From: JACCZX01 sp040003315
GTDB lineage: Bacteria > Pseudomonadota > Gammaproteobacteria > Burkholderiales > Burkholderiaceae_F
Assembly: GCA_040003315.1 (NCBI GenBank)
Contig: JBDUCU010000014.1
Coordinates: 1-39,553, forward strand
Length of the DNA stretch: 39,553 nucleotides
Direction: 5' to 3'
The position numbers were made by a program, and so were the translations under genes. The notes under the pieces were generated by a model that was given only the letters and a program-made list of their open reading frames with translations, was not told where the DNA came from and did not search any database. The stretch's first letter is position 1, and every line of letters begins with the position of its first letter. Shown piece by piece: positions 1 through 9,293 of this stretch.

Positions 1-658
1 TGTAGTCGAGCAGGCTTTGCTCACGGACCTGGGCGCGCGTCAGCCGGATGATCAGCGACAGCTTGAAGAGCGCCAGGTTGATCGCCGGCAGCAGCGCATA
101 GCGCAGCCCTTCCCAATTGAAGATCGACAGCTGCAGTCCGAGCACGTCGGTGGTCGGCCCGCGGCCGGTCGAAGGCAGCCACCCCAGCTGCACCGCAAAC
201 ACCATGATCAGAATCAGGCCGACCCAGAATGTCGGCAATGAAAACCCGAGGATCGATACCGCCATGATTGCTTTTGCACCGGCGCTGTGAGGTCGAAGCC
301 CGGCATAGAGTCCGAGCGGAATGCCCAAAGTCACTGCGATCACCATGGCGAGGAACGCCAGCTCGAGCGTGGCCGGCATGCGTTCGAAGATCACTTCAAG
401 CGCCGGCCGTGCATAGACGAAGGAATTGCCCAGGTTGCCGGTCAAAGCACCTGCAACGAAGCTGATGTATTGCTGGTGAATCGGCTTATCGAGCCCGAGC
501 GCCTTGCTGGCGCGCTCTTTTTCGATCTGATCGGCCGCCGGGTTGACCAGAATCTCGACCGGATCGCCAATCAAGTAAAGGCCGCCAAACACCAGCAGCG
601 AAGTGACCGCGAGGACCAGCGCCGTTTGCGCCAGCCGACGCAGAATGTAGACAGTCAT
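1..658 (-). CDS. Peptide-type ABC transporter permease, DppB-like (partial, runs off left edge)
   Basis: This is an inner-membrane permease of the DppB/OppB family, which forms half of the channel of a peptide/nickel-type (family 5) importer. It is read on the minus strand from an ATG at 658. The first residues (MTVYILRRLAQTALVL) and the following hydrophobic segment are the usual N-terminus of this family. The conserved stretch around GNLGNSF and the family sequence RPALEVIFERMPATLELAF are present, followed by several membrane segments (for example FSLPTFWVGLILIMVFAV). The frame stays open to base 1, so about 219 codons are seen of a usual 310-320, and the C-terminal EAA loop is mostly missing. 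It lies 30 bases after the substrate-binding protein gene, so the two very likely form one operon that continues to the left. The substrate is unknown. Confidence 0.9.
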   Translation of the reverse strand, partial: MTVYILRRLAQTALVLAVTSLLVFGGLYLIGDPVEILVNPAADQIEKERASKALGLDKPIHQQYISFVAGALTGNLGNSFVYARPALEVIFERMPATLELAFLAMVIAVTLGIPLGLYAGLRPHSAGAKAIMAVSILGFSLPTFWVGLILIMVFAVQLGWLPSTGRGPTTDVLGLQLSIFNWEGLRYALLPAINLALFKLSLIIRLTRAQVREQSLLDY

Positions 659-673
659 GACTGCTGTGCAGTC
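659..673. repeat. Perfect inverted repeat between binding-protein and permease genes
   Basis: GACTGC-TGT-GCAGTC is a perfect 6-bp inverted repeat with a three-base centre. It lies in the 30-base gap of the minus-strand operon, directly before the permease ATG. Such gap hairpins often separate a highly expressed binding protein from its permease, but the stem is short and this role is inferred. Confidence 0.35.
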
Positions 674-688
674 AGGGGATGGGGTCGG

Positions 689-2269
689 CTACTTCGCGGG
701 CCTCACCTCGTATGCGAATGTCGCCTGGTCGGCACGCGCCTTGTACATCAAGCCCTGCCGCGTTGCCCACGTACTGACTTCGTAATGCAGCGGCACCAGC
801 CCCATCAGTTCGCCGATCGCTTTTTCGGATGCGCGGGCCAGCATGATGCCGCGCTTGGTATCGTCGATCGTGGTTAGCGCTTGAGTCAGCAGCGCGTCGA
901 CGCCGGCGTCCGAAAAACGGCCGCGGTTCGCTGTTCCGAGCCCCTGCTTCGGATCGAACGTCGCGAGCAACGCGCGTAGCGGCGATGATGTCTCGCCCGT
1001 ATCCGCACCCCAGCCGGCCATCAGGAAGGAAAATTCGAGCTTCGAGGCGCGCGAGAAGAACACGCTCGATGGCATCGTCTCGAGCTTGGTGGGAATGCCG
1101 TTGCGCGACAGGTATTGAGCGACGGCCTGCGCGACTGCCGCATCGTTGATATAGCGATTGTTCGGCGCGTGCAGCGTCAACCCGAAGCCGTTCGGATAGC
1201 CGGCTTCGGCCAGCAGTTTCTTCGCACCCTGAGGATCGTATTTGTCGGGCTTCAGAGCCTTGCTGGTGCCGAAGAACTGCTCGGGCAGCAGCTGCCCAGC
1301 CGCGACCGCCTGGCCTTCCATGATGCGCGACACGATCGCGTCGCGATCGATCATCTTGCTGATCGCCTTTCGCACCCGTGGATCACGCATGGGATTCGCT
1401 TCCAACGGTCTACCGTCGACGGTCGTCACGAACGGCGAATTCTTGTCACGGTTCGAATCCAGATGCAAATAAATAACGCGGTTCGACACGGCCGACGACA
1501 GGGCAACACGCTTGTCCTTCGAGAGCTGCGCGATATCGGCGGTGGGCACACCCTCGATCATCTGCACGTCTCCGGCGAGCAATGCTGCGACTCGCGCGGG
1601 CGCACTGGGAATCATCCGGAAGCGGACGGTCTCCCAGGCGGGCTTGGGCCCCCAGTATTGATCGTTGCGCTTCAGCACGACGCGATCGCCTGCGACATAT
1701 TCGGCATAGCGATAGGAGCCCGTTCCGATCATTGCCTTGCCCGAATTGAAGTCTTCGGTCTTCGCAGTTTCGGCAACCGATTTGGGCACGATGATCACAG
1801 CGACAAGATCACTCGGCAGCAGCGGATGAGGCTTGTCGGTTTTCAGGCGCAGCGTGTACGGATCAGGTGCCTGGATATCGACGATCGGCCGGACAAAAAA
1901 CGCAAATGATGCCGGCGAGTTTGGTACGTTCGGAACGCGCTTGAAGGTCGCGATCACATCGTCGGCGGTGAAGTCCTGACCGTTGTGAAACTTCACACCC
2001 TTGCGCAGCTTGATCTCCCACTCGAGATCGTTCAGCGCTTTCCACGATTCGGCCAACCCGGGCAGCATGCGCTGGCTCTCGTCCTGCTTGACCAGCGTTT
2101 CGAATACATGCCGGGCCATGCTGTTATTGGGCGTCAGGTTATGAAAATGCGGATCGAGAGACGTAATCGGAGTCGACAGGCCGACGGTTAGATCCGCGGC
2201 CCGCACCGAGCCGACCAATGCCATTGCAGCGAGGGCAACGCGCAGACCCCGCGAGAAGTGTCGAGCCAT
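689..2269 (-). CDS. ABC transporter substrate-binding protein, family 5 (peptide/opine type)
   Basis: This is a periplasmic solute receptor of the SBP_bac_5 (DppA/OppA) family, 526 residues, the usual length. Residues 1-24 form a Sec signal peptide (RGLRVALAAMALVGSVRA) with an A-x-A-like cleavage site before AD. Family landmarks are SLDPHFHNL near the mature N-terminus, LAESWKALNDLEWEIKLRKG, VKFHNGQDFTADDV, GTGSYRYAEYVAGDRVVLKRN and DPRVRKAISKMIDRDAI. The start at 2269 is supported by an AAAGG purine run about 7 bases upstream. It is followed 30 bases later by the permease, so it is the first visible gene of this operon. Ligand specificity cannot be read from the sequence. It is distinct from the Tat-type family-5 receptor inside the island. 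Confidence 0.9.
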   Translation of the reverse strand: MARHFSRGLRVALAAMALVGSVRAADLTVGLSTPITSLDPHFHNLTPNNSMARHVFETLVKQDESQRMLPGLAESWKALNDLEWEIKLRKGVKFHNGQDFTADDVIATFKRVPNVPNSPASFAFFVRPIVDIQAPDPYTLRLKTDKPHPLLPSDLVAVIIVPKSVAETAKTEDFNSGKAMIGTGSYRYAEYVAGDRVVLKRNDQYWGPKPAWETVRFRMIPSAPARVAALLAGDVQMIEGVPTADIAQLSKDKRVALSSAVSNRVIYLHLDSNRDKNSPFVTTVDGRPLEANPMRDPRVRKAISKMIDRDAIVSRIMEGQAVAAGQLLPEQFFGTSKALKPDKYDPQGAKKLLAEAGYPNGFGLTLHAPNNRYINDAAVAQAVAQYLSRNGIPTKLETMPSSVFFSRASKLEFSFLMAGWGADTGETSSPLRALLATFDPKQGLGTANRGRFSDAGVDALLTQALTTIDDTKRGIMLARASEKAIGELMGLVPLHYEVSTWATRQGLMYKARADQATFAYEVRPAK

Positions 2270-2422
2270 GAGAGACCTTTCGGAACGGCAGGTCGCTAGC
2301 TTAGCGGCTGCAGCGACGTATCGCGCCTGGCAGGCACGGCGTATGCGAGAAGATACCTATGGCAGCGGGCGCGGGTGCCAGGAACGTGTCCACCGCGTCG
2401 AATCGGCCTATAGAGCAAAGAA

Positions 2423-5400
2423 ATGAGCAAGCCACGCGAGAGCGTCCGCAAGACAAGAGAGAGGCCCCGGGCCTCCCAAGCGGACATTGCGGTGCGCGAG
2501 TTGTCGCCCGATCACGCCGAAGTCGAGCTTGCGCCACTGATTGACGACGCAATTCCAACGCGCGGCTATCAGATGCTGCCGATGGTCGGACTGGGCGGCT
2601 CGGCGGGCTGCATTCCCGCGCTGCAGGCGTTCTTTCATGCGATGCCACCCGAGCCGGGCTTGGTATTCGTCGTCATCCTGCATCTGTCGGCGGAGTACGA
2701 AAGCATGCTGGCCGAACTGCTGCAACGTTCGACAGCGATGCGTGTGGAGCAGGTGAACCGGACGATTGAGGTCGAAGCGAATCACGTCTACGTCATTCCG
2801 CCCGGCAAGCAGATCGCGTCGGCCAACGGCCGTTTGGAGCTCGTCGATCTGCCATCGGAGCGCGGCAAGCGCGTTGCGGTGGATCTTTTCTTTCGCACAC
2901 TGGCCGATACGCACGGCGCGCATGCAGCAGCCATCGTCCTTTCGGGTGCCGATGGTGACGGAGCGATTGGCGTCAAGCGCATCAAGGAGCGCGGCGGGCT
3001 TACCATCGCGCAGGATCCGCGCGAGGCGCAACACGAGAGTATGCCGAGCGCGTCGATCCGCACCGGCATGGTCGACTGGGTGTTGCCGGTTGCCGATATT
3101 CCGGAGCGCCTTATCAGTTATTACGAACGTGCAAGGCGCCTTGAGCTGCCGCCCGAAGATGGAGCGCACCCGGCGACGCCCTCGCGGCGTTCTTCTCTGG
3201 CACAGGACGAAGCTGCGCTGCGCGACATCTTGATCTATCTGCACACGCGCAGCGGCCGCGACTTTTCGTACTACAAACGCGCAACGATTCTGCGCCGGAT
3301 CGGGCGACGGCTGCAGGTCAACGCGATCGACGACCTGAAGAGTTACCTGGTGTTTTTGCGCACCAACGAGTCCGAGCCAGCAGCGTTACTTCAGGATCTG
3401 CTGATCAGCGTGACCAATTTTTTCCGCGACCGCGAAGCGTTCGACGCGCTTGCGCTTCGATTGCCATCGCTGTTCCGCGGCAAAGGACCTGGCGAGTCGG
3501 TTCGGGTCTGGGTGCCCGGCTGTGCCACGGGCGAGGAAGCGTATTCGCTGGCAATCATGCTGCATGAGTACGCGCGCAATCTCGATGCACCACCGCAGAT
3601 CCAGATATTTGCCACCGATCTCGACGAGGCCGTGATCAAGATGGCGCGCGACGGTGTATATCCCGACGCAATCACTGCCGACGTTTCCGAAGATCGGCTG
3701 CGGCGCTGGTTCACCAAGGAACTGCATGGCTACCGGGTGCGGCGCGAAATTCGCGAGCTGGTCGCGTTCGCATTGCACGATCTGCTCAAAGACTCTCCAT
3801 TTTCGCGTCTCGATCTAGTGTCGTGTCGCAACCTGCTGATCTACCTGAATCGCGAGGCGCAATCTCGCGCGTTCGAGGTCTTTCATTTTGCGTTGCGGCC
3901 CCACGGGTGCCTGTTTCTCGGCATGTCGGAGTCAGTCGATAACGACACCTCTCTGTTTTCGGTAGTTGACAAAAAATATCGCATTTACGCGCAGCAGCCG
4001 ACCAAGCGCACCGCGCTGCCGGTGCCTGTTGGAACCAGCGCACTGGCACGCGCGCTCGAACTGAGGCAACGCTCGGAGGAGCGGCCGGCGCTGCCGAAAT
4101 CCAATGGCAATGCCACAGTTCCAGGCGGAGCCGATGTTCAAGTCGCGCTGTTTGGGGCCGCGCAGTCGACCCCCGGCGAGCTGCATTACAAACTGATCGA
4201 ACGCTTTGCATCGCCTTCGATGCTGGTCGACACCAATACAACATCGTTCACTTATCCGACAGCGCGGGCGGCTTCCTGCAATTGGGCGGGGGTGAACCCA
4301 CGCGTAATCTGCTGCAGCTGGTGCACCCGACGATGCGCGTCGATCTGCGCGCCGCGCTGTTCAGTGCACTGCAGTCGCAACAGCCGGCTAACGCGCTTTT
4401 CGTGCGCACGCTAGTCAACGGCGAGGCGCGGGTGGTCGACATTCACGTATCGCCCGCGCTTGATCTGGCGCCCAACCACCTGCTGGTGCGGTTTGAAGAA
4501 TCGGTTAGGTCGGGCGCGGGCGATAATTCCGCACACGATGTTCAGGATGAGCAAAGGCGAACCATCGCCGATCAACTTGAGCGCGAGCTCGACGCAACCC
4601 GGGCTCAGCTGAAAGACATTGTCGAGCAGTCCGAGACGTCGACCGAGGAACTCAGGGCGAGCAATGAAGAGCTGCAGGCCGTCAATGAAGAGCTTCGTTC
4701 GGCGACCGAGGAACTCGAGACCAGCCGCGAGGAATTGCAGTCGATCAACGAAGAGTTGACGACGGTCAATTTCGAATTGAAGGGCAAGGTCGACGAGTTA
4801 AGCCAGGCCAACTCTGACCTGCAGGTGCTGATGTCGTCGACGGCGATCGCAACGCTGTTTCTTGACCTCGATCTGCGCATCATGCGTTACACGCCGGCGG
4901 CGGTCGAGCTGTTCAACCTGATATCGACTGACGTCGGTCGGCCGCTGACCGACCTGACCAATCGCCTGAACTATCCCGAGATGGTGCGCGACGCGCGGCG
5001 TGCGATCGGCGAGCTTGTGACGGCCGAGCGCGAAGTGCAGGCTGGCGGTCGCTGGTATATCGCTCGCACTGTGCCGTATCGCTCGGCCGATGAGCGAATT
5101 GGTGGCGTGGTGTTTACCTTCGTTGACATCACGGCGCGCCGGCAAGCCGAAGATGCATTGCGCGAGCTGCAGGCCGAACAGGCGGAGGATCTGGTCGCGC
5201 TGCTGCGCCTGCAGGAGCTCAACAGCCGCCTGCTGACCGCCGCTGAGCTGGCGCCGCAGCTTAAGCAGCTGCTCGATGCGACCGTCGAAATGCAGCGCGC
5301 GGATTTCGGCAACATCCAGCTCTACGACGCGAAATCGCGAACCCTGGAAATCGTTGCCCAGCGTGGCTTTGACGCTGCGTTTGTCGAGCACTTCAAGATA

Positions 5401-7227
5401 GTTTCCGTCGACGACACGGCATCGGCCTGCGGACGCGCATTCAGAAACCACGAACGTGTGACGATCGTTGACGTTCAGCAGGACCGGAGCTACGCGCCGC
5501 TGCGCGAGGTGGCCGAAGGAGCCGGGTACCGGGCGGTCCAGTCGAGTCCGCTGTTCGATCGCAACGATCAGCCGCTGGGCATCCTAACAACGCATTTCCG
5601 CGACCCGCACCAGCCTTCGCCGCGCCAGAACCGGCTGACCGACTTGTACGCAAGACAGGCCGCCGATGTGATCGGTTCCAAGCTGGCCGAGCAGCGGCTG
5701 CGCGAGTCGGGGGAGCGCTTCCGGGCGATGGTCGAGCAGACCGCACTCGGCGTCGCTGAGATCAATTTTTCGGGACTCGTGACATTTGCGAACCCGCGAT
5801 TGTGCGAAATTGTCGGTCGATCACCCGAAGAGTTGAACGCGGTACGCATGCAGGACATTACGCATCCCGATGACCTTGCTATCGCAGAGGCTGCATTTAA
5901 GCGTTTGCAGCGCGACGGTACAGCCTACGACCTCGAGCAACGGCTGCTATGCCCGGATGGCCGATCAGTGCCGGTCAGCGTCAACGTGGCAGTCGTGCGA
6001 GATCGATACTCCCACCCCGTTGCGGCCACCGCGCTGGTGCTGGATCTGACCGAGCGCAATCGTGCGCAGGCAGCGTCACGCGAAAGCGAGGAACGTTTAC
6101 GGCTCGTTGTAGAAAATGCGCGTGAGTACGCGATTTTCGCCATGGATCTCGAGCGGAGAGTGACCAGTTGGTATTCAGGCGCGCAGCGCCTGCTGGGCTA
6201 CAGCGAGGCCGAAATCATCGGACAACCGGGCGATATCATCTTCACGCCCGAAGATCGCGCTGCCGGCGCACCTGAACAGGAGGCTCGTACCGCGCTGGCC
6301 ACCGGGCGTGCTTCCGACGAGCGTTGGCATGTGCGCAGGGATGGCAGCCGCTTTTGGGGCAGCGGCGTGATGATGGCGATGCAAGATGGCAACAAGAAAA
6401 CGATCGGCCTGATCAAGATCTTCAGGGATCAGACCGAAGCGCGTGAAATCACCGAAGCGCTTGCGCAAAGCCGTGTCGAGCTAATGCAGGCGCTGCAAGA
6501 CAACAAGATTGCGCGCGAAGAGCTCGAGTCAGCCAGCCGTGCAAAGGATCGATTCCTCGCGGTGCTGTCGCACGAGCTGCGCACGCCGCTGACGCCGGTC
6601 GTGATGGCGGTGCAGACGCTTATGCGCCGGGCTGACCTGCCCGCTCCGGAGCGCGATGCGCTCGAAATGATTCGCCGCAACATCAAGATCGAGTCGCATT
6701 TGATCGATGACCTGCTCGATCTGACGCGTATTACGCGGGGAAGGCTCGAAGTCGTGACCGAGCCGATGGACCTGCACGCGGCGGTATCCGGCGCGGTCGA
6801 AGTCTGCGCGTCCGACATCCACGGCAAGATCCAGACGCTGCAGGTATCGCTTGAAGCGACTCGGCATCAGACCGAGGGCGAGCCGAACCGGCTGCAACAG
6901 GTGGTATGGAATCTGTTGAAGAACGCGTCCAAGTTCACGCGCAGAGGCGGTGAGATCCGTTTGTCGACCCGCAACGAAGAAAACCGCTTCGTGTTGACCG
7001 TTTCGGACAGCGGAATAGGCATCCACCCGAATGCCTTACCGACGATTTTCGACGCCTTTAGCCAAGGCGGGGAGTGGGTCGCCCGGGAATACGGGGGTCT
7101 GGGCCTCGGCCTTGCTATAGCTAAGGCAACCGTGGAGGCGCACGGCGGAACGATCAAGGCGGCCAGCGGCGGCCCGAACCAGGGCTCGACCTTTACCGTG
7201 GAGCTGCCACTAATCGAGCGTCAATAG
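2423..7227 (+). pseudogene. CheB-CheR-PAS-GAF-histidine kinase fusion, frameshifted at about 4237
   Basis: This is a giant signalling protein broken by one missing base. Frame one (2423 to the lesion) encodes a CheB methylesterase domain (about residues 45-235: GLGGSAG with Ser60, HLS with His87, SGADGDGAIG with Asp179). It then encodes a CheR methyltransferase (about 255-530: TNFFRD, GCATGEEAYS, ATDLDEA, SCRNLLIYL). After about 4237 the protein continues in another frame, which stays open to 7227. That part holds a Glu-rich coiled coil (EELRASNEELQAVNEEL), a PAS-like domain, a GAF domain, two more PAS domains, a HisKA domain (SHELRTPLTPV) and a HATPase domain (NLLKNASKF, DSGIGI, GLGLGLAIAK). 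Restoring one T at 4237 gives N-Y-N-I-V-H-L-S-D-S, a natural PAS continuation, and a protein of about 1601 residues. All catalytic motifs look intact, so the lesion is recent or a sequencing error. The next gene is its likely response regulator. Confidence 0.88.
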
Positions 7228-7229
7228 CA

Positions 7230-7712
7230 ATGGCCTTGGCACAAATGACAACCAGTCTGGATAAGCGGGCACCGAGCGGTGCCGACTTGCTGAGGATTTT
7301 CGTCGTCGAGAATCACGCAGACACCCGTGAGTTTCTGACCGCGATGCTCGAAGGGCTGGGGCATACGGTTGCCGCCGCGGAGACGATGGGAAAAGCACTG
7401 CGCGAGATACCCTCTTCCAACTGCGACGTGCTGATTTCCGATATTGGCCTTCCGGATGGCGACGGATGGGAACTATTGGGTCGTCTGAACCTTGCACGGC
7501 CGATCTTTGCAATTGCGATGAGCGGTTACGGCATGACCTCAGATCGGGCGCGCAGCAAGGCTGCTGGCTATCGTCATCACCTGATCAAGCCGATGGGGCT
7601 CGAGCAACTCGAAACCATCTTGGAGCAGGCCGCCATCGAGGTGCAGAAGTCAAACCGCACGCAGCCCGAGGTGGCCTCCACCTTAGTGGGTACCGGCTCA
7701 AAGGCGAGCTAG
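7230..7712 (+). CDS. Single-domain response regulator (REC)
   Basis: This is a stand-alone receiver protein of 160 residues with no output domain. The REC core runs from about residue 25 (LRIFVVENHADTREF) to about 140. The phosphoacceptor Asp lies in SDIGLPDGDGWELL, the conserved Ser in AMSGYG and the conserved Lys in LIKPMG. The acidic pair that binds Mg2+ reads E-N rather than E-D or D-D (VENHAD), a variant I believe is common in regulators paired with CheB/CheR-type kinases. The ATG at 7230 follows the kinase stop (7225-7227) by two bases, so co-translation is likely, and an in-frame ATG at 7245 is an alternative start. It probably receives phosphate from the kinase upstream, which is currently frameshifted. 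The last 20 residues look disordered. Confidence 0.9.
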   Translation: MALAQMTTSLDKRAPSGADLLRIFVVENHADTREFLTAMLEGLGHTVAAAETMGKALREIPSSNCDVLISDIGLPDGDGWELLGRLNLARPIFAIAMSGYGMTSDRARSKAAGYRHHLIKPMGLEQLETILEQAAIEVQKSNRTQPEVASTLVGTGSKAS

Positions 7713-7749
7713 AAAGCTCCGCTTTGGCGCGGATATCGGGAATGGTGGT

Positions 7750-7784
7750 CGGAATTGAACCACCGACACACGGATTTTCAGTCC
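7750..7784 (-). repeat. Distal att copy: displaced fragment of tRNA-Phe
   Basis: These 35 bases are identical to 19573-19607 inside tRNA-Phe and lie in the same orientation. Read on the minus strand they cover the anticodon stem-loop (GGACTGAAAATCC), the variable loop and most of the T-arm. Outside the core the match breaks down. The 5' half of a tRNA is absent, and on the 3' side the acceptor strand is lost although ACCACCA follows. It cannot fold into a tRNA, so it is a fragment, best explained as the displaced target-site copy of an integration event. Confidence 0.85.
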
Positions 7785-7825
7785 TCTTGGTAGCCGCACA
7801 GGCGGAGTTGAATCAATAACTCAGC

Positions 7826-7842
7826 AGACGCCCGTTGCGTCT
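7826..7842 (+). terminator. Possible terminator hairpin near the distal att copy
   Basis: AGACGC-CCGTT-GCGTCT is a perfect 6-bp stem with a 5-base loop, followed by TTCTGC. It could end transcription coming from the kinase/response-regulator genes, although it lies 110 bases beyond the regulator stop and beyond the att fragment. The T-tract is short, so activity is uncertain. Confidence 0.4.
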
Positions 7843-7862
7843 TTCTGCAGCAATTTGCAGCA

Positions 7863-7898
7863 CCGTGCGTAGCTGATTCACGCAAAGCTCACGCACGG
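7863..7898. repeat. Long imperfect inverted repeat, 12-bp stem
   Basis: CCGTGCGTAGCT pairs with AGCT-C-ACGCACGG, giving 12 base pairs with one bulged C around an 11-base loop. It lies in the gene-free stretch between the att fragment and the ureohydrolase gene. No T-run follows on either strand, so it is not an obvious terminator. It may be a recombination-site arm or an RNA structure; neither can be decided from the sequence. Confidence 0.5.
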
Positions 7899-7918
7899 CG
7901 TTCTGCATGTCACCAGAC

Positions 7919-7945
7919 GTCCGCTTACAACCCCCGAAAGCGGAC
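7919..7945. repeat. Inverted repeat, perfect 7-bp stem
   Basis: GTCCGCT and AGCGGAC form a perfect stem around a 13-base loop. It is the third hairpin within 120 bases of the gene-poor left end of the island. It is followed by a purine-rich AGGAAGAGGAG stretch that would suit a ribosome binding site for the small ORF at 7965. Confidence 0.4.
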
Positions 7946-7964
7946 TTCGCTTAGGAAGAGGAGC

Positions 7965-8132
7965 GTGACGATCAACTCATTCTCAAGCCAGTTGGAACTG
8001 GCAACAGGATTGGCGCAGTGCCAATTCACTTCGTTCAATCTGATCGCGCACTATCTGAAACGGATCGTCCCAGGAGCGCCGTCAACGCGTCTTGAGCGCC
8101 TTCTGCTTCCGCATCGCGAGCCCCGCCATTAG
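7965..8132 (+). CDS. Possible small ORF (55 aa) with a strong ribosome binding site
   Basis: A GTG codon at 7965 sits just after AGGAAGAGGAG (7952-7963), the strongest Shine-Dalgarno-like sequence in this gap, and opens 55 codons to TAG at 8130-8132. The product begins MTINSFSSQLELATG and contains FNLIAHYLKRIVPGAP. I do not recognise it. The last 51 bases overlap the 3' end of the ureohydrolase gene on the other strand. It could be a genuine small gene, the truncated start of a lost island gene, or chance. The coding-like first half and the ribosome binding site are the only support. Confidence 0.3.
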   Translation: MTINSFSSQLELATGLAQCQFTSFNLIAHYLKRIVPGAPSTRLERLLLPHREPRH

Positions 8133-9155
8133 ATACGTGATCACGTACACAATCACGCGGTAGATCACAGCCGACCCTGGTGGAATGCAGATGAACGACA
8201 TGCCGGTCAGCCCGCGCAGGCCGATTTCGTGCGCGATCCGGATCACTTCGTAGTCCGACATCCCGATCGGCTCGGCCAATTCGCCCAGCAGATCGCCCGA
8301 CGCCGGTCCCGCGCCGCCGAGCACGTCCATGTCGAAGTGAACGTAGACATCGCTCGTTCCTTCGTAGGCCTTGTCGAGCAGCTTGATGAGGCCGTCGAGC
8401 CCGAAGCGCGAGTCGCGAATCTTCCACATCGGCACGAAGTTCGCACCTTCCTTGACATAGCGCCGCACGTAAGCCTTGTCCTCCAGCATGCCGCGCTCGC
8501 CGACCTCGACCACGTTCGACCACTTGTAGTTGCTATGCCATTCGTAGAGCCGCGCCTTCCAGTTGCCGGAGCCGGCGATGCGCAGATCCGCCGTCGCATG
8601 ATCGGCCGGACGCGAATCCCAATGCGTGTCGAGACTGATCATCCCGACGTTGCCTTTCGCGCGCTCGCCAATCGGTTTTGCGATCGCGTATGAGCCGGGC
8701 GGCGAGTTCTGCCCGATGACGATCGGAATCGCACCCGCATCGAGCACTTGGTTAACCTTCACTTCAACAGCAGCCTGCGCGCGCAGGATGTTCTCGACGG
8801 TGGCTGCGTAGTTGGCCTCCGGTGGAATCGCCGCATCGCCGAAGTCGACGATCTTCAGGTAATCGAAGATGTCGAGATCGAACTCCTGCACGTAGCCGGT
8901 ATAGCGGATCGATTGCTGGCGTACGCGCTTCGGCCCCGCGAGCCACAATTCCTTATCGACTCCGCTGTACGTCTTGCCCCAGCCCGCGGCGAAGGGCGCG
9001 CCGATGATGACAACATCGGCGCCGACGAGATCCTTTTCCGAGAGCGCAACCGGAACGCCGAGGAACGTTGGCATGTCTTCGGCGAGTCGCGGAAACGTTT
9101 TGGTGCGAACGCGCGTCGATGTTGATATCGCGGACCACTCAGGGTAGTCGCTCAT
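8082..9155 (-). CDS. Ureohydrolase-fold (arginase/agmatinase family) protein with an altered metal site
   Basis: This is a 357-residue cytoplasmic protein of the arginase/agmatinase superfamily, whose members use two Mn2+ ions to hydrolyse guanidino or related C-N bonds. Visible landmarks are VIIGAPFAAG (49-58), the central D-T-H-W-D box (Asp176, His178, Asp180) and H-F-D-M-D (Asp275, Asp277). The first ligand motif, normally G-G-D-H-S, reads G-Q-N-S-P at 148-152, so that His is missing. The region after Asp277 (GGAGPASGDLL) and the C-terminus (FICIPPGSAVIYRV) also differ from typical agmatinases. The start ATG at 9155 faces the transporter operon across a 138-base divergent promoter region. 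The substrate is probably imported by that transporter (inference). It may instead be a catalytically changed or inactive homologue. Confidence 0.8.
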   Translation of the reverse strand: MSDYPEWSAISTSTRVRTKTFPRLAEDMPTFLGVPVALSEKDLVGADVVIIGAPFAAGWGKTYSGVDKELWLAGPKRVRQQSIRYTGYVQEFDLDIFDYLKIVDFGDAAIPPEANYAATVENILRAQAAVEVKVNQVLDAGAIPIVIGQNSPPGSYAIAKPIGERAKGNVGMISLDTHWDSRPADHATADLRIAGSGNWKARLYEWHSNYKWSNVVEVGERGMLEDKAYVRRYVKEGANFVPMWKIRDSRFGLDGLIKLLDKAYEGTSDVYVHFDMDVLGGAGPASGDLLGELAEPIGMSDYEVIRIAHEIGLRGLTGMSFICIPPGSAVIYRVIVYVITYLMAGLAMRKQKALKTR

Positions 9156-9222
9156 GGCTCACTTCCTCTGTGATTGGGTGCTCAAAAACCCGGAAAGAAT
9201 GGAATTCGGTTCGCGCCCCGTA

Positions 9223-9246
9223 ATGGTCAGCTTAGTATATGGTCAG
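9223..9246. promoter_or_regulatory. Direct repeat ATGGTCAG in the divergent promoter region
   Basis: ATGGTCAG occurs at 9223-9230 and again at 9239-9246, a spacing of 16 bases or about 1.5 helical turns. It lies in the only promoter-sized gap shared by the ureohydrolase gene and the transporter operon. It could be a regulator site, but the island encodes no regulator and the repeat is short. Confidence 0.3.
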
Positions 9247-9293
9247 AGCGTAGACGCACGTGTTGATGCGATCTCTTGCACACAGGAGACAAG

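Noticed and set aside
1..7749. The island extending left to include the first ABC transporter or the kinase genes
   Set aside because: The tRNA-derived repeat lies at 7750, and nothing to its left shows integration marks. The two family-5 transporters are separate systems.
7750..7784. A second, functional tRNA-Phe gene
   Set aside because: Only the anticodon and T-arm part is present; the acceptor stem and D-arm are missing, so it cannot be a working tRNA.
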